NCBI GenBank assembly: GCA_928724745.1
Contig: CAKMXJ010000037.1
Location: 558,001 to 622,000, forward strand
DNA length: 64,000 nt
Source: Anthracocystis setariae
Taxonomy: Eukaryota > Basidiomycota > Ustilaginomycetes > Ustilaginales > Ustilaginaceae
Direction of reading: 5' to 3'
The notes beneath the pieces were generated by a model. It saw only the letters and a program-made list of their open reading frames with translations, made no database searches and had not been told where the DNA came from. The number at the start of each line of letters is the position of its first letter. The first letter of the stretch is position 1. The position numbers and the translations under genes are program-made. Positions 1-12,866 of the stretch are shown here, piece after piece.

Positions 1-2545
1 AGGTGTTGTGCTCGGTATTGATGATGATGGTATCGATGATGATGTGTGGTGTGGTGTGGTGTGGGTGAGCGTGTGTAAGTGAGTGAGTGATGGTCTTGAA
101 ATCGGAGCGCGGGAGTGTTGGGTCAACTGCAAGTGGGGACGGACTCGGCTTGGGTGTGCTTGAATCGACCGACGGCGAGCAAGCGGGCGCGGCACAAGTT
201 GGCAAAGTGCAAAAAACCCACCATGCAGTCACCATCCGCTTCTGCCGACTCGGCCGCGCGCTCTCTCTTTGTTCGTGCCTGCCTGATTATTGCCTGTCTG
301 AGTGACTGACTGACTGACTGACTGACTGACTGCCTACTTTCTGCTCGCACAGCCGGAAAATCTCTCCTGTGCTGTACTGTGCTGTACTGTGCTGTGCTGT
401 GCTGTGCTGTAGATTTGACTGTTGAGCAGTAGGGAGTGACGCGCCGATTTTGCCAATAATTTTCAAGCATTTTTCATCGAGATATTATTTTCAACGCTAA
501 ATTGGGATTTAATGATGGTCTTTACTGCATGAAAGCACACGACTCGCTGCGCTGCCAAAAGATCGTAATTATTCACTCTGATTGAAACAGAGAGGATCGG
601 ACAAATGCAGCAACCACACACGCCAGCCTGCCCTCTCGGCTCCTGCCTCATGCTCGCATGTTTGTAACTTGTCACCGAACGAGCCCCTGCGCCTCTTTTG
701 AGCGCTTCATGAGATGAGGAGCTTGCTTGAAAGCCATGAATGAGCTCTCCTAACACACTTTGCATGTTGCGCTAATGCCGGATCGAGCCTCCACCTTTTC
801 TTCCATAGCGCCGCGTAGACTGGACCTGTTCGTACAGCGTGCCTTCCTCTCGTTCATTGAGTCTTCTTCTCCGTCCAATTTCGGGATGAGAGACCAGGCG
901 TCCACTCTTGGATCCTTCGCATGCCATATAGCAGTGCCTTGACAGCTGCGATTGGACCAGGGGCGAGCAAGGCCAAGGTCCCAAGACAGAAAGGGAACGA
1001 GAGGGTCCTACGTTGCTGTCGAGCTTTGTACAGTATTTCAATGATAATAATACATCGCGTTTCTGTCAGTCCAGGAGTCAATCTCCCGGTGTAGATAGAT
1101 TGTGCTTCAAAAGGGCAAGAGAGTAAGCTCAACCTCGAGCACAAAGCCTTAGCCGTACATTCCTACACACTGTCGTACCTCAAAAGCCTCGTCGCGCCAC
1201 CTAGCTGTCCCATCAGCTTCCTACCACGATTATCAACAGATTCGTGTGGTACCATACGTACTGTACTATGGTAAGTGAATCGAATCGTGAAGAGGGAAGG
1301 GGGGGGGGGTGGGAGCCACATAGACAGAACACCAAACAGGGGTCAGGGGCCGCAGTCAAAATGTCATCGAATCCCACGCTGAGACATGACAGCTGCGTTT
1401 TTGGCAAATGCAACCGGTGATCATTCGATTTGACAGAGGTTCGTAGGCAAAAAAGAAAAGAAAAGAATGAAATTGCCCGGCCTGCCTATACCCAAGCCCA
1501 AGGTGGAGGGAGGGCTGCTGCCGCTTCTGCAGGTTGCGGTCTGGCTACGTAGTTGCACCTGCGGTCCAGATCTGGCGACCTCACATCTTGCTTAAATTTA
1601 GGGGTGCTTGCGCTCAGCACAGCCCAACGACCACGAAGAAAGTGCTTCAAGGCGTAACAGAGCTTTCCACTACTGTCCTGGCTCCTACCTTGTCATGGCG
1701 TCCCTTGAATGGTCAAGCTCAACTCCTGATGCCATTTGTTTGCAGCGCCGAATCAGACACACTCCGCGCCTGCTTTGGGCTCTCGAGAAGGAATGCTACC
1801 GTATGGGGTTGGTTTCGTTGCGTGGCCAAGCGAGGCGTTTGCATGTCATGTTGCGCGGAATCGAGGGTGTCACTCACTACTACTGTATCTCACGGTTCGG
1901 CGACTTGGATAGGCGAATGCGATCTTCCCGACCGTCTGGCCATTCGATGCTCGAGTAAGTTTTGCAGCTCGCTGATGCCAGATTACAGCGTACAGCGTAC
2001 AGCATACAGCAAGCGAAATTTCACAGAGACCTGCAACGCACGAGATCGCCGAACGGGGACGAAGGAGCCGGTCGATATGATCATGCTGACTAATTATGAA
2101 TCAATAAGGCCTCAGTGCTCGACCTCCACGTGCAGACATTTTGTAAGCAGGTTCCCTTCGTCGGTGAGGAAAACCAGGAGTGTATTTGCGGAGACAAAAA
2201 AAAAAGAAAAAAAAAAAGAAAAAAAAAAGAAAAAGTCGAAAATTTGTGTACAAGGCCTAATTTTTTTTTTGGTGCAGGTCGGGGCATTTGTTCCAACAGC
2301 TAACCGTAACCGTCCTGGCTCGTCATTCAGCTCATCATCACCTCCAACAGCATCGCCTTGACCTTCTCACGAATCGGCTCTTCCGCTCAAATCCACGCTC
2401 GCTACCTGGCCGTTTCATCGAGCTCTCGTCGGAGCACTTGCGCGTTCGATCCCAAAGTTGACACAATTCCGCACGGTTTTACAGCCAAGACGCCACGACG
2501 GATTCATCCCGCTCTCTGTCTGACCAGAGTTGAGTAGCTACAGAG
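1..2545. other. Intergenic region, no supported gene
   Basis: The stretch holds simple repeats and short unsupported reading frames. Visible items are a GACT tetranucleotide run at about 302-332, a CTGTG/CTGTA pentamer run at about 367-411, a G tract near 1300, and an A-rich tract near 2196-2236 with a T tract near 2261. The 3' end (about 2360-2545) is the pyrimidine-rich leader of the mitochondrial carrier gene. I see no tRNA or transposon signature. Confidence 0.6.
302..411. repeat. Tetranucleotide and pentanucleotide microsatellites
   Basis: A GACT tandem run (302-332) is followed by a pentamer run with unit CTGTG interrupted by CTGTA (367-411). The same pentamer family recurs in several other intergenic regions of this window. 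Confidence 0.85.
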
Positions 2546-3973
2546 ATGCCTTATCCAGGCACATCGAGTCCTGGTGAAGGCGAAACCGAAACTGTTGCCC
2601 CTATTCTGCCCTCCGCCAGGGCGCAAACTTCACACGACCTCTCCGTGGCTCAGCTTCAGCGAATGGCCAACGCTGGCGATGCTGGAGCTCAAGTAGATCT
2701 TGGCTCAATAGAGGCGCAGCAAGCTGCATCCTCATCATCTTCTCAGCGCTATGAAGCCTCGGCCACAACCGATGCGACCACCAAACCCACGAAGCTTGTG
2801 CCACCAAAAGGATGGTTGCATTTCGTTGCCGGAGGAGCTGGCGGAATGTGCGGAGCCATCATCACATCACCATTGGATGTGGTCAAGACTCGATTGCAGT
2901 CGGATTTGTATCGCCAGCGTTCAGCACAAAAGCAGACCGCCACCACTTTGACACAACCGCCCAACGGCGTCTTTCAGAATGTCCGCCGCTTAGCCTATCA
3001 TTTCGTTGAAACCGGCCAACTGCTCAAGGAGATCAGCACAACAGAAGGGCCGCGTGCGCTCTTTCGTGGTCTCGGTCCAACGCTTGTCGGTGTGATTCCA
3101 GCGCGTTCGATCAACTTTTACACATACGGCAACGGCAAAACCCTCATAGCCGAACGTTTCAATGGTGGCAAAGAGACATCGCTCGTTCATCTCAGTGCAG
3201 CCGCAACGGCAGGAGTGGTGACGGCTACCGCCACCAATCCAATCTGGGTGGTCAAGACGCGTCTGCAACTCGGCTCGCGTCGAAACGAGAAAGCTGCAGC
3301 CTCATCTCAGTCCACCGACGCAGCAGCAGCAAAACCAAGACCAGCTGCAGCGCCAAGCTCGACGGCACGAGCGGGCGTGGCGCACTTCAGCACCGCCGCT
3401 GCGATCCGATCGAAAAAGTCGCTAGGCGCCTTTGGCGAACCCGCCTTCTTCCACGCCTCGAAAGCGTCGTCCGGACCGAGCATGAGTTCGTTGCAGATGA
3501 CTCTGTCCATCTTGCGAAGGGAGGGGATCAAGGGGCTGTACAAAGGCATGAGTGCCAGCTACCTGGGTGTTGCCGAGGGTACCATTCAATGGGTGCTGTA
3601 CGAGAGGCTCAAGAAGATGGGCAACGACAAGGCTTGCAACTCGTCGCAACGTGTTGGAGCGTCGGGCAAGCCGACGTCCAAGCTCTCGAATATGGTCGGA
3701 GCTGCGGGCGTCGCCAAATTGGTAGCTAGTCTGATCACCTACCCTCACGAGGTCATGCGAACCAGGTTGCGACAGGGCGCAGAGCCGGGCAAGCCGGTCA
3801 AATACACGGGTCTGTTGCAAACCATCCGCCTCGTGTATAAGGAAGAAGGGTTTGCAGCTCTGTACGGAGGATTGAGCGCACATCTGTTGAGGGTGGTTCC
3901 CAATGCTGCAGTCATGTTTTCCATCTACGAACTCACCCTTAGACTCGCAACTACCGTCGAACATCAGGATTAA
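2546..3973 (+). CDS. Mitochondrial carrier, RIM2-like (pyrimidine nucleotide type)
   Basis: A 475-residue SLC25-family carrier of the mitochondrial inner membrane. Three Solcar repeats are visible, each with its signature: SPLDVVKTR (residues about 108-116), NPIWVVKTR (about 231-239) and YPHEVMRTR (about 399-407). The tryptophan in the second signature and the overall arrangement resemble yeast Rim2 and human SLC25A33/36, which exchange pyrimidine nucleotides across the inner membrane; that substrate is inferred from family resemblance only. There is an 85-residue polar N-terminal extension and an Ala/Ser-rich insertion of roughly 70 residues in the second repeat, so the protein is longer than yeast Rim2. 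The gene is a single exon, and the ATG follows a CT-rich leader. It converges on calmodulin, with a long CT microsatellite right after its stop codon. Confidence 0.88.
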   Translation: MPYPGTSSPGEGETETVAPILPSARAQTSHDLSVAQLQRMANAGDAGAQVDLGSIEAQQAASSSSSQRYEASATTDATTKPTKLVPPKGWLHFVAGGAGGMCGAIITSPLDVVKTRLQSDLYRQRSAQKQTATTLTQPPNGVFQNVRRLAYHFVETGQLLKEISTTEGPRALFRGLGPTLVGVIPARSINFYTYGNGKTLIAERFNGGKETSLVHLSAAATAGVVTATATNPIWVVKTRLQLGSRRNEKAAASSQSTDAAAAKPRPAAAPSSTARAGVAHFSTAAAIRSKKSLGAFGEPAFFHASKASSGPSMSSLQMTLSILRREGIKGLYKGMSASYLGVAEGTIQWVLYERLKKMGNDKACNSSQRVGASGKPTSKLSNMVGAAGVAKLVASLITYPHEVMRTRLRQGAEPGKPVKYTGLLQTIRLVYKEEGFAALYGGLSAHLLRVVPNAAVMFSIYELTLRLATTVEHQD

Positions 3974-3983
3974 ATCTCTCTCC

Positions 3984-4036
<53 letters not shown>

Positions 4037-4347
4037 GCATGGGGTTTCGTATTTAATACTGTAATAGCTATCATTTTCGCCATAATCTTGATCCTCCTCA
4101 CTCTTGCTGTGCTCTCACAGAACGTGCGATTCAAGGGTTGTTTCTTTTTTTTTTTTTTTTTGCTCACCACACGCTTATGACACAAGCGAGATGCAGCATG
4201 AGGCCGACTTTTAATCGGGGGCGGGGGTTTGGGTTGAGACCATTCCATGATTCAAGAGGTTGAGGGAGGGGGAAATGTAATCTCTGTGTTGCCTCGCCTG
4301 GATTTGGGACTGGGGATTCATGGATACATACGACCGATTTAGGGGTT
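3974..4347. other. Convergent intergenic spacer
   Basis: Spacer between the 3' ends of the carrier and calmodulin genes. It holds a CT dinucleotide microsatellite (about 3975-4033) and a T tract (about 4145-4161). It probably contains both 3' UTRs; no coding potential is seen. Confidence 0.7.
3975..4033. repeat. (CT)n microsatellite
   Basis: About 58 bases of almost pure CT repeat, starting three bases after the carrier stop codon and therefore probably transcribed in its 3' UTR. Confidence 0.9.
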
Positions 4348-6290
<1,943 letters not shown>

Positions 6291-8267
6291 CTACCTTGTC
6301 CAAGACCAAGTGACCGGTGTCGTGACTCCACTATTCGACAGCGCATCATGGAACTTTTCCGAATCCAGCTCATCCGACCATTCTTGCGCCTTTCGATAGG
6401 CGCCACGCCCAAACTTGTCGCCGCCTGTCCAGCCAGCGCGATCCGAAGGGGTCGTGTTGGTGGCCGAGTCCGACGACTCTTCCTCGGCTGCTGGCGACGG
6501 GGTGGACGGGCGCGATGGCATGCGTTCAGCGCGAATCAGATGAGCCTGGAACGTGGCGCGAGGTGCGCTGCTGCCACCTGCTCGGCTTCCATTTCCAGCG
6601 CGTGATTTGGTGCCATACGATGAGCCTGTACCAACGCTACCGCCTCCCTGTCTAGAAGGTGCAACCGAGTTGTAGCGAGACGCCATCATGGATGGTGCCA
6701 GGAAGTTGGGCGCCGAAGCTGGCTGCTCTGGTGTGCTCGTGCCTTGCTCCTCCTCGTCCGCCGTGTCTTGGTTGGCTGTCTCCTTGCCTTTCAGTGACGA
6801 GCTGCCACTCGCCAGCTTCGCCAGCTTGGAGGAGGATGTCACCCTGTGAAGATCTTTGCCGAGCGAATTCTGCATGGCACGACGTCGCGGATCGTTTGAG
6901 GCGGTCATGCGCGAAGGAGGTGGAGATGCTACCTCGAGCGGTGTGGCATATCCAGAGCCTGCCACGGATGCAGCTGCGGATGGGTTCAGACTGGACAGGC
7001 CAGATTTCCTGGCCGAATTTTTGCCCTTCTTGAGCTTGCGCGTGAGCTGTGCTACGACATCGCGAGCCTCGGCCTGAGCGGCAGCCGCCTCGAGCCTTCG
7101 GACGAGCTGGTTGGCACGGGCCGAGCGACGCACGAAGAACTCCATGCCAAGCGAAAGGTCGAGCGACATGTACTCGTGACCTTCGTCACTCCAGATCATC
7201 TGGGCAGGCGAGAAGTCGTCATCATCGTCGTCATCAACCACGTCATGCATCCTCCTCTCGACGGACGAGTGCAATCGGCTGCTTCGAACACGTCGAGTCA
7301 GAGGCGTGGATTGGAGGATGGCGGGCGACGTTGCTCCCGAAGGTGCGTTGGAAGGCGTTGGTGAGCTGACCGTGTCAAAATTGGAACAGTAGAACCTGCT
7401 CAGCCAGCCATTCTCTGGATCGGGCTGACCCCAAGATTCGGTGTCGCCTTTCTTGATGTGGTAGACATCTGCATCTTGACCGTCGTCTGGGAAACGCCAA
7501 ACAAGACCAAAGTCAAGCTGAAGCCTGGCCGATTCCGCTCTAGCCCTGGCTCGAGCAGCCGCGGCACCAAAGTCCTCGCGACGCTGACGACGGCCATTGG
7601 TAGAGGCACCAACGTTTGGCTGAGGTTGCTGCTGACCTTGCTGCTCGTCCTCATCGGTGCTGGATTCTTGGTCATCGTCGTCATCATCATCGTTGCCTGC
7701 GGTGGCTGGTGCGACGGCATCTTCGTCGTCCGAATCCGGTGGCGATACTTGGAACAAGGAGTGCCAGGTGGAATCGGTGTCGAATCGGAGCGAAACGTTT
7801 TGGGCATCGTAGCCTTTGAAGGAGAGCGGAATGACATGGGTGACGGTACGAGGTTGTGCGTTGATGTTGAAAGGCTCTCGTGCGCCTGGACGGTTGAGAA
7901 CGTTGTAGCGGTACAGGTCGTCGTCGGCTTGGTGTTGCTGAGCTTGCATGACTTCAGCGTCGGAGAGGGTGCTAGGTAGCTTGCGTGTGACGCGAAGACC
8001 GACTCGCCAGTCTTTGTTGGCAAAGTGAGTTGCGATGAGCTCGTGCTCGACCGTGTGCTTCCAGGAGCGGTTGAGCGCACGGACGGTGGTGTAAAGCGTG
8101 GCAGGGTCACAATAAAGGAAGATGTGACGGAGCAACTCGTTGGGAAGCTCAGGTTTAGCATGAGCGGAGACCGAGGATGGGTGAGATGAAGCGGGAGTAG
8201 AGAGCGGAGAGGTGGAGGCGAAGGTAGCGCCCGCGGACTCGCAGCGGACGAGCGGTACTACACTCAT
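6291..8267 (-). CDS. F-box domain protein
   Basis: A 658-residue protein. An F-box-like motif lies at residues about 39-80: ELPNELLRHIFLYCDP is followed by a leucine/arginine-rich helix and a conserved W at residue 69. F-box proteins recruit substrates to SCF (Skp1-Cul1-F-box) ubiquitin ligases through Skp1, and that is the likely role here. The remainder contains aspartate-rich runs around residues 190-210 and 350, a region at about 260-310 with several aromatic residues (the only other part that looks folded), and a long low-complexity Ser/Ala/Thr-rich C-terminal half. No WD40, LRR or Kelch substrate-binding repeat is recognisable, so the target is unknown. It is a single exon. The ATG is the first in frame and leaves the F-box near the N-terminus, as usual. 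Confidence 0.75.
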   Translation of the reverse strand: MSVVPLVRCESAGATFASTSPLSTPASSHPSSVSAHAKPELPNELLRHIFLYCDPATLYTTVRALNRSWKHTVEHELIATHFANKDWRVGLRVTRKLPSTLSDAEVMQAQQHQADDDLYRYNVLNRPGAREPFNINAQPRTVTHVIPLSFKGYDAQNVSLRFDTDSTWHSLFQVSPPDSDDEDAVAPATAGNDDDDDDDQESSTDEDEQQGQQQPQPNVGASTNGRRQRREDFGAAAARARARAESARLQLDFGLVWRFPDDGQDADVYHIKKGDTESWGQPDPENGWLSRFYCSNFDTVSSPTPSNAPSGATSPAILQSTPLTRRVRSSRLHSSVERRMHDVVDDDDDDDFSPAQMIWSDEGHEYMSLDLSLGMEFFVRRSARANQLVRRLEAAAAQAEARDVVAQLTRKLKKGKNSARKSGLSSLNPSAAASVAGSGYATPLEVASPPPSRMTASNDPRRRAMQNSLGKDLHRVTSSSKLAKLASGSSSLKGKETANQDTADEEEQGTSTPEQPASAPNFLAPSMMASRYNSVAPSRQGGGSVGTGSSYGTKSRAGNGSRAGGSSAPRATFQAHLIRAERMPSRPSTPSPAAEEESSDSATNTTPSDRAGWTGGDKFGRGAYRKAQEWSDELDSEKFHDALSNSGVTTPVTWSWTR

Positions 8268-8816
8268 CTTGAAAGCTGAGGGGAATTGTTGGATTTAGAG
8301 ACGCCTGTAGATCTGGAAGAACGTTGACCAGCGAAGTTGTTGAAGCTACTGCGTAGATCTGGATGAAGCTAGCGAGCGGCGAGCGGAAGAACAGAGCGTG
8401 TTTAGCTGATGAGGAGATGGAGAGCGATGGATCAACGCTGATAGGCTCGGGATCGGCTTGCTAGAGGCTGCAATGCTTTTTTTCGATAGACGACAAAGAG
8501 ACTCGAGTAGAATGTTTTCGAGGGATAGGGTTGGCCTGTATGTCGAAAAAGAAGAAGCTAGCGTCCTGATGTCGACAGAGTAATAAATTGTCAACGAGGT
8601 GAGACGGACAATCGTGGACAAGTACGAAGGAGGAACGCTGATGGTTCTGGATGGTGAATAGCGCTGTTGCTGCTGTCTGCAGTGCTTCCCCAAACTCATT
8701 TGTTGGATCCTGAATCTCTGAATTCCTGCAGCCCTTTCTCACTACACTGCTGTTTCAAAAGTGGCGGCTGCAACCCAAATCAACCCATTTGGTTTCGAGC
8801 TGTGAGAATGTGCGCT

Positions 8817-8894
8817 AAGTACAATACAATACAATACAATACAATACAGTACAGTACAATACAATACAGTACAGTACAGTACAGTACAGTACAG
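8817..8894. repeat. ACAAT/ACAGT pentanucleotide microsatellite
   Basis: About 15 tandem pentamers alternating in blocks between ACAAT and ACAGT. The reverse complement of the second variant, ACTGT, is the unit of the TACTGTAC-like motif scattered through other intergenic parts of the window. Confidence 0.92.
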
Positions 8895-10969
8895 GTATCG
8901 CGCTTGGCTCACATTCACGATTGCACCGCATTGCTCTCCGTCCATGGACTCTGTCTCGATTCACCTGCCGCTTTTTTTTTCACCTTCTCTTGAATACAAA
9001 GTCGGTCCATCCCGTTTGAATTCGAGCTGATTACTGTCACCGTACAGCGCAATACGCACAAGCGAGGGACATGTAGACCAAGCAACAGAGCTATCGGAAA
9101 CCACCCCGATCCTATTTAAACAGACAAGATGGCATCCAGCACCTCACCCCGAGTCATTGCTAAAGCTGCTGCGGCAAAAGATCTAGCACTATGAGCGCCA
9201 AACTATTGATACAGTGCAGCTGCCAGGCAACGCTGCAAACAGTGGTGCACGTTCTTACCTTTCAAGTCTGAGTGATTGCCTGCCCTAGGCAAGCGTGTGT
9301 TCAACTCTCGCTCGTTTCGGCAGTACGACAGCCCGTCAGGTTCAATCATCTGCCGCGTCAGGTGCACGGTGAGCGAGGCCTTATCTTTCCTTCACCTCCG
9401 TACTGCACTCACCACCTCTACTCAGCTGCAGGGTCATGCACTTACCCCGCATTTTGCTGCGACCTTTTTTTCCCCCCCTTTCTCAATGACGCGCTTGAGC
9501 CAACATCTTGTTCTCTTTCGGCCGAAATGTTCTCTTTGATCTCGGTGAAGAGCTTGTCTTGACCTAACATCCGTTATGGTTTGACACTGGGCGTTGATCG
9601 TCTGCTCTTCCAAGCTTTTGCTTTTTGCCTTTGCCTTTGCCTTTGCTTGCAATCTTCCTTCAGCTTCTCTGTTGGATTGTTGTCAAAGATCATAGCATTA
9701 CCCACCCGATGTGAGCGCTTTCGATGGTCATCTTCGGATTTGGCTAGGATTTCCCAACCGTTTGCACGTATTGATCGAGCACTTTTCCCTCTGTCATCAT
9801 ACCATGTTTGCTCATGTTGGCGTATACCTCCTTTGGATACGATGCTGTTACCCATCTCATATTCAACAATATGTGATTCGGACAGCGGGTCAGTCACTTT
9901 CCAGCGTCCGGTGCTCTGCGAAGCTTAGACGGCGATTGCATAGGTAGACAGAAAAAGATTCAGCAGCTCGAGCTGTCTTCCGACGCAACCGTGTCAGTTG
10001 ACGTCCCGCACAGCAAACAAGCGACGACGGATAGATTTCTTCAAAGCTGAGAAAAGTTTCGAGGATCGGACACCCACACCACATCGGCACGTCTGCGTGT
10101 GTGTGCCAGAGTCATAACTTTGACTCCCAATATCCATCCATGCTCCGCCATGAGGACAAAACTTAAACCTAGATAGTTGACCCCACCATTGCATCCTTGA
10201 CTTGTCAAACGCACGAAGAATCCAGCACAGCCATCGGCGACTTCTGCCGGCAAGGGACGAGCTTCGGATTCATGGCCATACAGCTCGAAAACCACTACGA
10301 CAATCGAACGGTTCCAAGACAACTACGACAATCGAACCAAGTTTCCAAAGCATGCGCGCTTACCGCGTCACCTTGAGTATAGGAATTCCAAGAGCTGAAC
10401 ATCGACAAGTGCTGGACCAACCCTTTCGTCTCTGGCTCACAAGCATCTTGTAGAATTTCGTCAGGATTGCTGATGGTCAATCTACTCACAGAGGCTAAAG
10501 CGACAGAATTTCAAAAGGCCAGGGCTGACGGGATGAGCCATCTACAAGTATCCGGAGCGAAACCGAATCTGGATCCATCCCCGTGGACACACAACCGCTC
10601 CCACATGTTGATGCGCTTCTCAGGATCGAAGCTTGATAGCGCTCGCATGTTTGTTGCGAAGCAAACCGTAAGGTTGCCGGCTTCCGTAGCCTGGAAATGA
10701 CTGTCAAGCAGCAGCTCGTTCCCCACCAATGTGTAGTGATTCGACCTCGCACAAATGGACAAGTCGAATGATCCGAATGCTGTCGCTTGCTTCGTATGGA
10801 ATAGTTGAACGGGTCCGTCAGAGTGCTATAACAGTGTCGAAGGGAAATAGCGTAGCAGGCTCTGGTGAGGACCTCTTCTGGCTCGTGGAGACTTCTTAGA
10901 GGGGCGGGAAGGTATTCTCCTTCTCAACCGTTTCACCAGCGCAATGTGTCGAGATCACTTCAACGGCGC

Positions 10970-10987
10970 CAGACATCGTCTATATAT
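10970..10987 (+). promoter_or_regulatory. Shared promoter motif, cysteine-rich gene 1
   Basis: CAGACATCGTC is followed directly by TATATAT, 111 bases before the chosen ATG at 11092. The same combination, at the same distance, lies before paralogue 3, and a split version lies before paralogue 2. The conservation among paralogues with otherwise different flanks supports a core promoter. Confidence 0.6.
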
Positions 10988-11091
10988 TCACGTCCCTCCA
11001 GATGAACCCAAATTTTCATCCACACCATCCTCAAACTCACAACTCGCACTACGCAAGCTCTTTTCCAAAGCCCAGATCTTCATTTAGCAAC

Positions 11092-11400
11092 ATGTTCGCC
11101 TCCATCTACAACAAAATCTTCGCCATGCTCTTTGTCGGCATGTTTCTCCTCCCTGCCATCCTTGCAAGCCCCATCAGCGAGCTGACTCCCGTCGCCGACG
11201 AGGACTCTGCCCTGTCTCCTGAAGCTAAATTTTGCTTCATCACGTCCAAGAAAGGCAAGAACTGCAACGCTAGCACTTGTCGAGCCGGTGGTGGCAAGTG
11301 TGTGCTGAACACCAGGACCAACAGGTGCAACCAAGCTGGAAGTTTCAAAACCACCATCGAATGCAGAACCAACTGCAGGTGTGGTACTGGCAACATTTGA
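11092..11400 (+). CDS. Small secreted 8-cysteine protein, paralogue 1
   Basis: A 102-residue predicted secreted protein. Residues 1-26 form a signal peptide (KIFAMLFVGMFLLPAILAS core, likely cleavage after ALA/LAS-type residues near 25-26). A short acidic propeptide-like stretch follows, then a basic cysteine-rich domain with cysteines at 48, 58, 63, 70, 79, 91, 95 and 97, that is C-X9-C-X4-C-X6-C-X8-C-X11-C-X3-C-X-C. N59-A-S is a glycosylation sequon. An ATG 90 bases upstream is in frame, but the internal one at 11092 is chosen because it starts the hydrophobic signal and matches the starts of the two paralogues. I do not recognise a named family. Role as host effector or antimicrobial peptide is inference. 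Confidence 0.8.
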   Translation: MFASIYNKIFAMLFVGMFLLPAILASPISELTPVADEDSALSPEAKFCFITSKKGKNCNASTCRAGGGKCVLNTRTNRCNQAGSFKTTIECRTNCRCGTGNI

Positions 11401-12557
11401 GCCATTCACCACCGTTCACCTGTAGACCGGGTCTAATCCCACCATACAGTAGAACATGTCATCTTTGACATCCCAGCAAGCTCTTCCCATCTCTTTCCTC
11501 TCTACAAGCTTTTCTAGTCGGTAATGCCTGTGCAACAATGCATCGCCATCTTACATCCACACCGTTTACCTCTGTTTGTCTTGTTTGCTCGCTCCGGCTC
11601 TGATCGATCGTCCTGAATGACAACGATGAAGACCAACGCAGCCTACCATGTTCACACGCTTTCCCTGCAATTCAATTGTTGCCTGTTAGCGCACCTATTG
11701 ACGCCCCGCGATCTAGTCTGATGGTGAGAGACTCTGTTCCTGACTCAATTCAATTCAGTCTCTTTTTTCCCCCAGAGGCTGTGTATAAACTCCATCAAAT
11801 GTCACGATTGCTGACGATGAATCGACTAGTCTCAACATTACCCCTTTCTACTCTATGGCAAGATGAGATTCAGACATCAGCGTTTTGCTCAAGTGCTGTA
11901 GCTCAGTAGAACTCGATTGCACATGGCTGCTCAGAGTGCAAGCTTGGCGTGGCAAAACTCAGAGCACAAACAGCTACAGCTCCGTAAAGTGCTTGTACCA
12001 TACAAGTTTCGGAGCGATGGCGACTCTAGATTTCATCCTCCGTGGAAAAAAAAACTCGATCATGGTTACTGTGCCGTTGTCGGCCTCGACACTGGGTAGT
12101 CCTTGGGAAGCGCATGGTAAGGCTCAAAAACGAATTCGTTAACCGTGAGGCTGTGCGGCTACAGTATCTCGAGAGCGCCATCTTAAGTCACTGTGTGGCT
12201 ATGTCGATTGTCGACGTTCGCAGAGCCAGGTGAGGTCGAAGTGACTCAGCGAGAAGCCACGCTGCTTCCCAGGATACACTCCGACGAGCTTGGCATGGTG
12301 TCCTCAATGTCCGCTAGAACAGACCGTCCAGTCTTATCCGTTTACGATTTTTCTGCCAAGAAAGGCTCAGCAGAGCTCTCGGCAGGATGCTAACGGTCAG
12401 ACATCGTTGTAAAGGGGGGTGCGGATGTCTGAGACGGAATGTTGTATATAATCACTACCGGCTGAATGGACTCGACTTGACTTGACACCATTCTTCCAAC
12501 CAATACTCATCAGTGACTGCACTCGCACACCAAAGCTCCAAGCGCCAACTTTGCAAA
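11401..12557. other. Spacer between cysteine-rich paralogues 1 and 2
   Basis: No supported gene. A 3' flanking element ATGCCTGTGCAA at 11524-11535 recurs downstream of paralogue 2 (13024-13035), indicating that the duplicated unit extended into the 3' flank. The right end carries the promoter of paralogue 2. Confidence 0.6.
12398..12451 (+). promoter_or_regulatory. Shared promoter motif, cysteine-rich gene 2
   Basis: CAGACATCGT (12398-12407) and a TATATAA box (12445-12451) that starts 113 bases before the ATG at 12558. The two parts are adjacent in paralogues 1 and 3 but are separated here by about 37 bases. Confidence 0.5.
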
Positions 12558-12866
12558 ATGTTCGCCTCCGTCTACAACAAAGTCTTCGCCATGCTCCTCG
12601 TCAGCATGATTGTCCTGCCGGCTGCCCTGGCCAGCCCCATCGACGCCGAGAGTGCGGCTCTGTCGGCTCGTGCTGATGCAAATGCTGATGCCAAGTCGTG
12701 CTATATCACGTCCAAGAGCGGTAAAGATTGCAATGCTAGCTCTTGCCGAAGTGGTGGCGGCGTTTGCACTCTCAACCCTAGTACCAACAGGTGCAACCAA
12801 AGCTCGAACTGGAACTCGATCTTCGAGTGTAAGACGAACTGCAGATGTGCTGCCACCAGCATCTAA
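12558..12866 (+). CDS. Small secreted 8-cysteine protein, paralogue 2
   Basis: A 102-residue predicted secreted protein, the closest relative of the copy at 11092. The N-terminal 26 residues are a signal peptide beginning MFASVYNKVFAM and ending near ALAS. All eight cysteines occupy exactly the same residue numbers as in paralogue 1 (48, 58, 63, 70, 79, 91, 95, 97). The motifs YITSK, the N59-A-S sequon, and TNRCNQ are kept, while the loops between cysteines 5 and 6 and the C-terminal tail (AATSI) differ. The chosen ATG is the first in frame; the frame is open upstream but without an ATG. The conserved cysteine frame with diverged surface residues is typical of secreted effectors or antimicrobial peptides under diversifying pressure, though function is not shown here. 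Confidence 0.82.
   Translation: MFASVYNKVFAMLLVSMIVLPAALASPIDAESAALSARADANADAKSCYITSKSGKDCNASSCRSGGGVCTLNPSTNRCNQSSNWNSIFECKTNCRCAATSI

Larger units (their letters stand above)
8268..11091. other. Intergenic region, no supported gene
   Basis: A 2.8-kb gap between the F-box gene and the first secreted-protein gene. It contains a mosaic ACAAT/ACAGT pentamer microsatellite (about 8817-8894) and short frames without recognisable motifs. The right end holds the promoter of the first cysteine-rich gene. Confidence 0.6.

Noticed and set aside
1534..2361. 275-codon open frame on + strand
   Set aside because: It starts from a non-ATG or poorly placed codon, runs through an A-rich tract that yields poly-Lys, and has no domain-like pattern.
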